Position numbers and translations under genes: made by a program. The notes under the pieces are model-generated. The model saw only the letters and a list, made by a program, of their open reading frames with translations, ran no database searches and was not told the DNA's origin. A stretch of 7,324 nt of DNA from NCBI GenBank assembly GCA_017990795.1, contig JAGNNG010000086.1:1-7324 (forward strand), written 5' to 3'. The stretch comes from Deltaproteobacteria bacterium (GTDB taxonomy: Bacteria > Myxococcota_A > Polyangia > Palsa-1104 > JAEUJZ01). Position 1 is the first letter of the stretch, and each line of letters starts with the position of its first letter. Of the stretch, positions 1-5,171 are shown piece by piece.

Positions 1-439
1 AGAGTGCGGCTAGATCAGGAATGCTCTCGTCAGAACCAACGGCTTCAGCGAGCGCTGCGGGAAAGCCTTCCCCGAGCTGACGACGGGCGAAGCCGCTGAC
101 TGCCATCGGGTGACTATCGAGCAGTCCACGCGCTTCGCTGAGCTCGGCTTGGTCCATCGCTGGGTCTGCCGCCAGACGATCCAGCAGCTTGGCGACCACG
201 CCGCGCCAAGAGGGCCTGCCTGCCGACGCTAGAAAGTTCGCGCCTGCGCACAGGACGACTCGACCGGCGCGGAGCTGCTCGGTCAGCTGCGCCAAGGCTG
301 GTTGGCTGGCTGTCTCCGAAGACTCAAGGCGACTGCCGGCGCTGGTTCCTAGGGGCGCATCGTGCGCTGCGGCAGTGGCTGAGCCGTCAGTTCCCGATGC
401 GCGATTGTGTTCGCGTGCAGATGAGTGCTTTTTTGCCAT
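1..439 (-). CDS. SIR2-like (sirtuin-fold) protein, N-terminal part, runs off the left edge
   Basis: An open frame reads leftward from ATG at 439 through 146 codons without a stop and leaves the window. Residues 1-45 are a Ser/Ala/Thr-rich, probably disordered leader. Residues 49-89 match the NAD-binding start of SIR2-like proteins: a helix, a hydrophobic strand (RVVLCAG), then GANFLASAGRPSWRG, which aligns position by position with the sirtuin GAGISxSAGIPxFR signature. The third Gly of GAG is Asn and the following Ser is Leu, so NAD binding or catalysis may be altered. The start is fixed by an in-frame TAA at 449-451; the next Met codons lie beyond the SIR2 motif. No well-spaced Shine-Dalgarno is seen: GGAG sits only one base from ATG. 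SIR2-like domains in bacteria occur in NAD-consuming defence proteins and in myxobacterial multidomain proteins. Which applies here cannot be told without the missing C-terminus. The fold call is fairly sure; the role is unknown. Confidence 0.75.
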   Translation of the reverse strand, partial: MAKKHSSAREHNRASGTDGSATAAAHDAPLGTSAGSRLESSETASQPALAQLTEQLRAGRVVLCAGANFLASAGRPSWRGVVAKLLDRLAADPAMDQAELSEARGLLDSHPMAVSGFARRQLGEGFPAALAEAVGSDESIPDLAAL

Positions 440-447
440 GCTCCGGC

Positions 448-475
448 GTTATCACACAACAACTTACCCGTTCAA
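448..475 (-). promoter_or_regulatory. Candidate sigma-70-type promoter for the SIR2-like gene
   Basis: On the minus strand TTGAAC (475-470) and GATAAC (453-448) are separated by 16 bases; each matches 4 of 6 consensus bases. Only eight bases lie between the -10 box and the ATG at 439, so a start at the usual distance would give a transcript with almost no leader. This agrees with the lack of a properly spaced ribosome binding site. It is a pattern match only. Confidence 0.35.
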
Positions 476-521
476 CCCTTATGACGCTGCCTGCGACATT
501 CCCGGGCTGATTCCGTGCGGC

Positions 522-548
522 TTGACCCAACTTTGATTCGCTGATACT
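522..548 (+). promoter_or_regulatory. Candidate promoter for the gene at 628
   Basis: TTGACC (522-527) and GATACT (543-548) face the 628-1263 gene, with a short 15-base spacer. The -35 matches 5 of 6 bases and the -10 matches 4 of 6. The predicted leader would be about 70 bases and include the hairpin at 571-592. The sub-optimal spacer keeps confidence low. Confidence 0.25.
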
Positions 549-570
549 CCGAGGGCCGGTAGCGCGTGGG

Positions 571-592
571 TCCCCAATTGCATGACTGGGGA
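571..592 (+). other. Short hairpin in the 5' leader of the 628 gene
   Basis: TCCCCA (571-576) and TGGGGA (587-592) form a perfect 6-bp stem around a 10-base loop, 19 bases upstream of the ribosome binding site at 612. It could be a leader structure or a protein-binding inverted repeat. A stem this short can arise by chance. Confidence 0.25.
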
Positions 593-611
593 GTAACTGC
601 GCAGGTCCTTT

Positions 612-617
612 GGAGAA
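612..617 (+). promoter_or_regulatory. Ribosome binding site that decides between two starts (TTG 610 or ATG 628)
   Basis: GGAGAA at 612-617 overlaps the possible TTG start at 610, so it cannot serve that codon. It lies 10-12 bases before the in-frame ATG at 628, which is therefore preferred. The ATG at 618 is in another frame. Confidence 0.5.
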
Positions 618-627
618 ATGCGGCACG

Positions 628-1263
628 ATGCGGTGGGCAGTTTTCGACGAGCTAATTACCCGGGCCACTCAGGATGAGGCGGACGTGCGACTGGCGCGTG
701 AGGTCTGGGGACAGAAAACCGGTCACGTTCACGCCGACCACGAGCTATACAGTGAGCGCAGTGACGCGTTCGTCGAGTGGTACCTGCTAGAGCACTGTAG
801 CACCGACGGCACGACCGCGCTTGACCGCATCTTGGCCACGCTGCCAGCCGATAGCAGTGAGCGCTCTACCTACGTGTCCTTGCGGTCCTCTCATCGCAGC
901 CTTTTTTGTGTGCGCAGCGTCAGCAACCACAGCAACACGGTGCGGGTAGATGATGTTATCGGCGGCGCGCAGTTTGAGGTCGATGAGCGGCGCAACCTGC
1001 CCGGAATTCAGCCCGGCGACCTGTTCGAGACCCGGCTGTGCCCCGACCCAGAGCGGCCCTATCGCTTGGTCTTTAGCCGCGCGATGCTCTTCCATCCGCG
1101 TGGCGCTGAATCGGCAGTGCTCAAGCACGTCGATGAATCGGTACGCCGTCACGAAGCGCGCGAGCAGCTGCTGGCCAGACTACTGCGACTGAGGCTGCGA
1201 TGTTTGGCTTATAAGCATGTCTCGCCGCTGCGTATTTATTCGCAAAAAGATGCGCCTGCGTAG
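628..1263 (+). CDS. Conserved-looking hypothetical protein, 211 aa
   Basis: Not recognised as a named family. The 211-residue product has no signal peptide or membrane segment, so it is probably cytoplasmic. Residues 46-56 hold an aromatic-acidic motif (DAFVEWYLLEH). Residues 81-138 look like a small beta domain, with a Ser-rich strand (residues 84-96), a VDDVIGGAQFEVDE segment (107-120) and a PGIQPGDLFETRL turn-strand (125-137). The order of aromatic motif, 'slf.V' strand, 'DD..G..F.V.E' and 'GD.f..R' recalls the C-terminal region of some SEC-C-type hypothetical proteins, but no SEC-C cysteines are visible. Residues 165-196 are a strongly basic helix ending in KHVSPLRIY. The coherent domain layout and ribosome binding site support a real gene. 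It diverges from the SIR2-like gene, and no terminator is clear before the next gene. Function is unknown. Confidence 0.7.
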   Translation: MRWAVFDELITRATQDEADVRLAREVWGQKTGHVHADHELYSERSDAFVEWYLLEHCSTDGTTALDRILATLPADSSERSTYVSLRSSHRSLFCVRSVSNHSNTVRVDDVIGGAQFEVDERRNLPGIQPGDLFETRLCPDPERPYRLVFSRAMLFHPRGAESAVLKHVDESVRRHEAREQLLARLLRLRLRCLAYKHVSPLRIYSQKDAPA

Positions 1264-1268
1264 TTTCT

Positions 1269-1314
1269 CTGCCAGTGTTTGGGCCAAAGCTAGATGCCAA
1301 TCTGGGCCCGGCAG
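1269..1314 (+). other. Weak two-part hairpin after the 628 gene
   Basis: CTGCC (1269-1273) pairs with GGCAG (1310-1314), and GGGCC (1281-1285) pairs with GGCCC (1305-1309), with a 7-base bulge on the 5' side and a 19-base loop. It begins six bases after the stop codon, where a terminator would be expected, but no T-run follows. Readthrough into the cyclophilin gene is quite possible. Confidence 0.2.
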
Positions 1315-1355
1315 AACCGAGGGTGCTTCTATCGGAACCAGTTCACCAGTGACTC

Positions 1356-1374
1356 GTTTAAGAGCCAATTAAAC
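1356..1374 (+). promoter_or_regulatory. Inverted repeat next to the cyclophilin ribosome binding site
   Basis: GTTTAA (1356-1361) and TTAAAC (1369-1374) form a perfect 6-bp inverted repeat with a 7-base spacer, in the only clearly AT-rich patch of this gap. It ends a few bases before AAGGAA (1380-1385), the binding site for the ATG at 1396. It could be an operator or a leader hairpin affecting translation. No good -35/-10 pair was found here. Confidence 0.3.
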
Positions 1375-1395
1375 CTAACAAGGAAACGATCGAAA

Positions 1396-2187
1396 ATGAT
1401 GAAGCCAATGCGGAAGACGAAGTCCACTTTGCCTGCTCTGTTTGTTCTTAGTTTGGCGCTGCTTGGTCCTGCAGTTGCGTGCGCAGCAGAGGACCCAGTT
1501 GCCGGGCAGTTTTCAATCGATGATGCGCTAAAAGGGCTGCCTGGCACGGGCAAGCTGACGGCTGCGATTGTGACGTCGATGGGGACGCTCAACTGCGAGC
1601 TGTATGCGGACACGGCGCCGATCACCGTCGCCAACTTCGTCGGTCTGGCACGCGGCACGCGCCCCTTCTTTGAGCCCAAGACCCAGAACTGGGTGAAGCG
1701 GAACTTCTACGACGGCCTCATCTTTCACCGCGTCATCCCCGGCTTCATGATTCAGGGCGGCGACATCCAGGGCAACGGCACCGGCGAGCCCGGCTACACC
1801 ATCCGCGACGAGAAGAACGAGCCACACAGCTTCGACAAAGGCGGCGTCCTGGCAATGGCCAATCGCGGGGCCAACACGGCTGGCTCGCAGTTTTTCATCA
1901 CCGAGAACGCGACTCCTGCGCTTGACGACAATGGGCGCTCTCGCGGGCACTACCAGATCTTTGGCCAGTGCGCCGAGGTCGAGCTGGTCAAAAAGATTGC
2001 CAGTCAGCCGCGTGATGGTCGCGACAAGCCGTTTCAAGATGTGAAGATTGAAAAAGTGGTGATCTCGCGAGGCGCTGGCGCGGGCAAGGCAGCTACCCAG
2101 GGCAAGCCGGGTGCAGCGCCAGCCAAGCCTGCAGCCGGAGCGACCAAGCCTGCAGCAGCCAAGCCGGCGGCTGGCAAGGCTCCGTAG
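1396..2187 (+). CDS. Exported cyclophilin-type peptidyl-prolyl cis-trans isomerase
   Basis: The product (263 aa) should catalyse cis-trans isomerisation of Xaa-Pro bonds in proteins outside the cytoplasm. Residues 1-30 form a signal peptide: a basic start (KPMRKTK), a hydrophobic core (residues 12-24) and AVAC at 26-29. The AVA site suits signal peptidase I, but Cys29 also makes a weak lipobox, so a lipoprotein is possible. Residues 56-225 are the cyclophilin domain. Active-site residues are present in FHRVIPGFMIQGGD (Arg112, Phe117, Met118, Gln120) and MANRGANTAGSQFFIT (Asn156, Gln165, Phe167). The cyclosporin-contact Trp is replaced in TPALDDNG, as in many bacterial members. Residues 226-263 are a disordered Ala/Lys/Pro/Gly tail with KPAA repeats. 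ATG 1396 is chosen because AGGAA lies about ten bases upstream and it starts the signal peptide; the frame is open back to 1294 without supporting signals. tolB follows after 115 bases, probably co-transcribed. Confidence 0.93.
   Translation: MMKPMRKTKSTLPALFVLSLALLGPAVACAAEDPVAGQFSIDDALKGLPGTGKLTAAIVTSMGTLNCELYADTAPITVANFVGLARGTRPFFEPKTQNWVKRNFYDGLIFHRVIPGFMIQGGDIQGNGTGEPGYTIRDEKNEPHSFDKGGVLAMANRGANTAGSQFFITENATPALDDNGRSRGHYQIFGQCAEVELVKKIASQPRDGRDKPFQDVKIEKVVISRGAGAGKAATQGKPGAAPAKPAAGATKPAAAKPAAGKAP
2123..2156 (+). repeat. Tandem in-frame repeat encoding the KPAA tail of the cyclophilin
   Basis: The 13-base sequence CCAAGCCTGCAGC occurs at 2123-2135 and 2144-2156, a 21-base (seven-codon) period, with a decayed third copy from 2159. 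It encodes the repeated A-K-P-A-A pattern of the protein tail. Such repeats can change tail length by slippage without shifting frame. Confidence 0.6.
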
Positions 2188-2224
2188 GCGGTGTTCGCTC
2201 TCGCCTCTAGGCGACAGTGACCGT

Positions 2225-2256
2225 ACTGCGCAGACCGCTGCTGTCGGCTGCGCAGT
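2225..2256 (+). promoter_or_regulatory. Strong hairpin with paired palindromes between the cyclophilin gene and tolB
   Basis: ACTGCGCAG (2225-2233) pairs with CTGCGCAGT (2248-2256). Inside it, CCG (2235-2237) pairs with CGG (2245-2247) after a single bulged A, closing a 7-base loop. Each arm also contains the self-complementary octamer CTGCGCAG, and the two octamers are 22 bp apart. No T-run follows, so an ordinary terminator is unlikely. It could be an mRNA processing or stability element between co-transcribed genes, or a double operator. A smaller hairpin (TCGCC 2201-2205 with GGCGA 2210-2214) lies just upstream. Confidence 0.45.
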
Positions 2257-2302
2257 CGGTGCACGCTTGAATCTTGCCCCGGTTCTGGATACGGTGAGTG
2301 CT

Positions 2303-3619
2303 ATGCGACGGACTGTATTTGCGGCGTTATACCTTGGCGTTGGGGTTGGTCTTGGAATGCTGACGGTGATGCCGTCACAGGCGCAGCAGGCAGAGGAAGT
2401 GGTGCGCTTCAAAATCACCAATCCTGGCCAAGCCTTGTACAAGGTTGCGGTGCCGCTGGGGCTTGGGGACGCCGCTTCCGCCAAGATCATGCAGGAAGTG
2501 CTGACCGGGGACCTGTCGCTCTCAGGCTTTTTCAAGGTCTTGGACAGCGCATCGTTCGTCGCCGATCTGGCCAAAGAGGATCTGGGGATGACCCCCGACT
2601 CTTGGAAAACCGTCGGAGCCGAGAGCGTGATCAAGGCGCACACCGCGATGGTCGGCAGCGATGTCTCCGTGGAGTTTCGGCTGTTTGAAGTGGTCAAGGG
2701 CAGTAACCCGGTCCTGACCAAGACCTACCGCGCATCGGTAGGCGAGACCCGCAAGCTGGCCCATCTGTTTGCCGCTGAAGTGGTGAAGTATTTCTCGGCG
2801 GAAGACTCGTTTTTTGCGTCGCAGATCGCGTTCTCGAAAGTGTCAGGCAAAGACTCTGAGATCGCGGTGATGGACTGGGATGGTGCCGCGGTTCGCTCGG
2901 TCACTGGCAACGGCAGCCAAAACATCTTGCCGTCGTGGCATCCGGGCGGTGGCTCACTTCTGTACACCAGCTTTGTACGCGGCACCCCGGACTTGTGGTC
3001 GGTACCGGCAGGTGGCGGGAAGCCAAAGCGCATCTCGACGCGGCCTGGCCTTAACACGGGAGGCGTCATGTCTCCCGACGGCAGCAAGGTCGCCATTACG
3101 CTGTCATTTGAGGGCAACAGCGAGATTTATCTGCTGACTCCAAGTGGCGACATGATTAAGCGGCTGACCAACAATCCTGGCATCGATAGCTCACCGACTT
3201 GGTCTCCTGACGGTTCGCAGATTGCGTTTGTCTCGGATCGGCACGGCTCGCCGCAGATTTGGCTGATGTCCGCGTCGGGGGCCAACCAAAACAAGCTGAC
3301 CCGCAAAGGCAACTACAACCAAGAGCCTGCGTGGATGCCAAAGCCCATCAACGGCAAGACGCTGATCGCGTTCTCTGGCCGCGACGAAAAAGGGGTCTTC
3401 GACATCTTCACCGTCGATCCCCAAAGCGGGGACTTGCAGCGCATCACCGAGAACCGGGGCAGCAATAGCCATCCTAGCTGGGCTCCAAACTCGCGCGCGC
3501 TGGTCTACAAGAGCAGTCGCGGAGGCCTATTCGCGGCGACTTTCGATGGCAAGACCGAGCGTCAAGTCTACCGTGGCCCCGCCGAGAGTCCCACCTGGGG
3601 ACCCATGCTGAAAAACTAG
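2303..3619 (+). CDS. tolB: Tol-Pal system beta-propeller protein TolB
   Basis: The 438-residue product, close to the usual length of about 430, is the periplasmic TolB of the Tol-Pal system, which links inner and outer membranes and maintains outer-membrane integrity during division. Residues 1-27 are a signal peptide (RR start, Gly/Val/Leu core, SQA cleavage before Gln28). Residues 33-165 form the TolB N-terminal alpha/beta domain, with typical AVPLG and LSGFFKVLD segments. Residues 170-435 are a WD40-like propeller of PD40 repeats, shown by recurring blades such as LPSWHPGGGSLLYTS, VMSPDGSKVAIT, PTWSPDGSQIAFVSDR and HPSWAPNSRALVYKS. ATG 2303 is chosen because it begins the signal peptide; an in-frame GTG at 2294 is possible and the ribosome binding site is weak. 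The frame is open back to 2111 but that part overlaps the cyclophilin gene and looks random. tolQ, tolR, tolA and pal are not in the window. The stop overlaps the convergent MscS stop. Confidence 0.95.
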   Translation: MRRTVFAALYLGVGVGLGMLTVMPSQAQQAEEVVRFKITNPGQALYKVAVPLGLGDAASAKIMQEVLTGDLSLSGFFKVLDSASFVADLAKEDLGMTPDSWKTVGAESVIKAHTAMVGSDVSVEFRLFEVVKGSNPVLTKTYRASVGETRKLAHLFAAEVVKYFSAEDSFFASQIAFSKVSGKDSEIAVMDWDGAAVRSVTGNGSQNILPSWHPGGGSLLYTSFVRGTPDLWSVPAGGGKPKRISTRPGLNTGGVMSPDGSKVAITLSFEGNSEIYLLTPSGDMIKRLTNNPGIDSSPTWSPDGSQIAFVSDRHGSPQIWLMSASGANQNKLTRKGNYNQEPAWMPKPINGKTLIAFSGRDEKGVFDIFTVDPQSGDLQRITENRGSNSHPSWAPNSRALVYKSSRGGLFAATFDGKTERQVYRGPAESPTWGPMLKN

Positions 3620-5004
3620 CGGCGCTTGCGCGCGTGAGGCGGACGGCCACCGTCTGAGCGCACGTTCACAACGGCACTGTCTGTTGGGGCGCGCGCCGCT
3701 GGGCTGTTGGTCACTGCTGGCGGAACAGGTGCAGGCGCGGGGGCGGGCACAGCTGCAGGCACTGGGCCACCACTGGCTGGTCTGTCGCTACGCATCGGGG
3801 GCTGAGGTAGCTGCGCCATCAGCTCTTGCACTTGGCGTAAGGCTGCGCGTCGCAGCGCCTCTTCCGTTTTGGGTACATCGGCGGTGCGTGGCAGCCACAA
3901 AATCAGCGCTAGCTCGATGCGCTCGCCGATAGAGAGCAGGTGAACCCGTGGCGGGGCGGGCTTGGATAGCGCGGGGGGAGCAATCTTGCTCGCTGCGAGC
4001 TCTAGATACTTGGTGAGCGCATCCACATCCAGCAGCGCGGGGACGACCAGCTTGACCTCGGCGCGGACTGAGGTCTCTGTGGACTGGTTGATGAGACGGA
4101 CGCTTACCACGTCGGCATTGGGCACAATCAAGACGCTGCCATCCGACAGGCGAATGTGGGTAGAGCGGATTCCTATCTCTAAGACTTCGCCGGTGTCCTG
4201 ACCTGGTAGGCGCACGCGGTCACCGACGCGGAACGGATGATCTAGCGCCAGCACCAGTCCCGCGATGATGTTCGACAGCGCCTGTTGCGACGCTAGACCG
4301 ATGGCCAGCGAGGTCACACTGAGCGTCGCGACGACCGCCGAGAGGTTTTGCCCAAAGTGATCCATGACCAGGATCACTCCGGCAAACCACAGCAGCAGTC
4401 CTGCCAGCCACTGCAGCAGTGGCACCAGTCCGCGCGAACTGGCGCCGTAAGTTGTGCCACCTGGCTCGATGGCGTCTTCCAGCTGCTGCATGCGTGGCTT
4501 GAGCAGCGTCTCGACCACAGCTCTTGTCAGCGCGGAAAAGCCCCGAATCGCAACGATGACAGCAAATACAAACAGCAGTCCCGAGAGCCAGCGTGCCGGG
4601 CCTTTGACCGCTGGCCACGCATCCTGCACCGCGTCGGAGAGTCCTAGCAGCAGCACCGTGGTTCGCAGTGCGGGGGCTGCGATTCGTAGCAGCATCGCGG
4701 GCAGCTGGCGCTCACGACGCTGCAGATAGCTTGCTAGCCAGCGACAGCTTGCAGAAACCAGCCACGCCAGCAGCAAAGTTCCGGTTACGGCTACCAGTAG
4801 ATGCATCGCCCACAGATGTGCTGGTCCTGCGTGCAGCCGCGACTGCAGCCAGTGGTCCAAGTGGCGATACAGGGTGTCGCGCGGGGCTTGAAACTTGGCC
4901 ACCAGTGCGTTGGACAGCGGTGCTTCGCTCTCCGTCGGCGCTACTTGTTGCGCCACAGCCAGAAGCGCCAGCGAGTGAGCTTGAAGGTCTACATGCCAGG
5001 TCAC
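3616..5004 (-). CDS. MscS-family small-conductance mechanosensitive ion channel
   Basis: The 462-residue product is an inner-membrane channel of the MscS family, which opens under membrane tension to release solutes on osmotic downshock. Likely membrane segments are at about residues 66-87, 104-122, 138-156 and 193-215, followed by the pore-lining helix at 220-255 with the hallmark run SLAIGLASQQALSNIIAGLVL. The beta domain follows (residues 256-310: HPFRVGDRV, GEVLEIGIRSTHIR, DGSVLIVPNADV, INQS) and then the alpha/beta vestibule to about 400. Residues 400-462 are an unusual Pro/Ala-rich tail ending in basic HARKRR. The start is GTG at 5004, the only start codon before the membrane region; no good Shine-Dalgarno is present, but a perfect TATAAT lies just upstream. 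It has more membrane helices than E. coli MscS (286 aa). It converges on tolB with overlapping stops. Confidence 0.92.
   Translation of the reverse strand: MTWHVDLQAHSLALLAVAQQVAPTESEAPLSNALVAKFQAPRDTLYRHLDHWLQSRLHAGPAHLWAMHLLVAVTGTLLLAWLVSASCRWLASYLQRRERQLPAMLLRIAAPALRTTVLLLGLSDAVQDAWPAVKGPARWLSGLLFVFAVIVAIRGFSALTRAVVETLLKPRMQQLEDAIEPGGTTYGASSRGLVPLLQWLAGLLLWFAGVILVMDHFGQNLSAVVATLSVTSLAIGLASQQALSNIIAGLVLALDHPFRVGDRVRLPGQDTGEVLEIGIRSTHIRLSDGSVLIVPNADVVSVRLINQSTETSVRAEVKLVVPALLDVDALTKYLELAASKIAPPALSKPAPPRVHLLSIGERIELALILWLPRTADVPKTEEALRRAALRQVQELMAQLPQPPMRSDRPASGGPVPAAVPAPAPAPVPPAVTNSPAARAPTDSAVVNVRSDGGRPPHARKRR
3640..3656 (+). terminator. Possible hairpin behind tolB, inside the MscS 3' end
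   Basis: C3640-G3656, G3641-T3655 (wobble) and GACGG (3642-3646) with CCGTC (3650-3654) form a 7-bp stem with a CCA loop, 21 bases after the tolB stop. No T-run follows. It lies within the coding sequence of the convergent channel gene and is the only nearby candidate for ending the tolB transcript. Chance is a serious alternative in GC-rich DNA. Confidence 0.2.
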
Positions 5005-5013
5005 GAGGTCTTC

Positions 5014-5019
5014 ATTATA
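5014..5019 (-). promoter_or_regulatory. Perfect -10 box (TATAAT) directly upstream of the MscS gene
   Basis: The minus strand reads TATAAT at 5019-5014, a perfect sigma-70 -10 match in GC-rich surroundings. Only nine bases separate it from the GTG at 5004, so a transcript starting at the usual distance would have a leader of about three bases. No good -35 is seen at 17 bases. Either the channel mRNA is nearly leaderless or this is a chance AT-rich patch. Confidence 0.4.
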
Positions 5020-5117
5020 AGGACAACTCGCTGTGTTCTGGCGTGGTTCTTCGGCCTGCTTTGCGCGGAGCAGAAGCCACTTTCGAGACGAGGGTTTGTC
5101 GATTAGTAGGAGAGCCG

Positions 5118-5152
5118 CCAGCCGCGAGCTCTGGGTCAGAGCGAGCGGCTGG
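5118..5152 (-). terminator. Strong hairpin terminator candidate after the transglutaminase-like gene
   Basis: The outer stem CCAGCCGC (5118-5125) with GCGGCTGG (5145-5152) is 8 bp. A GA/GA internal loop (5126-5127 and 5143-5144) leads to a 6-bp inner stem, GCTCTG (5128-5133) with CAGAGC (5137-5142), closed by a 3-base loop. It begins about 20 bases after the stop of the minus-strand gene, as expected for a terminator. The sequence that follows on that strand (CTCTCCTACTAATC) is pyrimidine-rich but not a T-run. Confidence 0.55.
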
Positions 5153-5171
5153 GGCGGGCGCTGCGGTTAAG

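Noticed and set aside
189..536. Plus-strand frame of 115 codons over the SIR2-like gene start
   Set aside because: It is antisense to a frame with a clear SIR2 motif, its sequence has no recognisable pattern, and it crosses the divergent promoter region.
387..668. Minus-strand frame of 93 codons across the 440-627 gap
   Set aside because: It overlaps the starts of two better-supported genes on either side and has low-complexity, random-looking content.
1..1263. An anti-phage defence island formed by the SIR2-like and 628 genes
   Set aside because: Only one truncated SIR2-like gene and one unknown gene are visible, with no nuclease, TIR, STAND ATPase or mobile-element genes; the evidence is too thin.
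1294..1395. N-terminal extension of the cyclophilin gene from ATG 1294
   Set aside because: It would bury the signal peptide, while ATG 1396 has a good ribosome binding site and begins the signal peptide.
2267..2293. TTGAAT/GATACG as a tolB promoter
   Set aside because: The -10 matches only 3 of 6 bases and the spacer is 15; co-transcription from upstream is simpler.
2111..2302. N-terminal extension of tolB
   Set aside because: It overlaps the cyclophilin tail in another frame, is Arg/Ser-rich noise, and would bury the TolB signal peptide.
1528..2721. Long minus-strand frame (397 codons) under the cyclophilin and tolB genes
   Set aside because: Both sense genes are certain. Long antisense frames are common in GC-rich coding DNA, and the product shows no family features.
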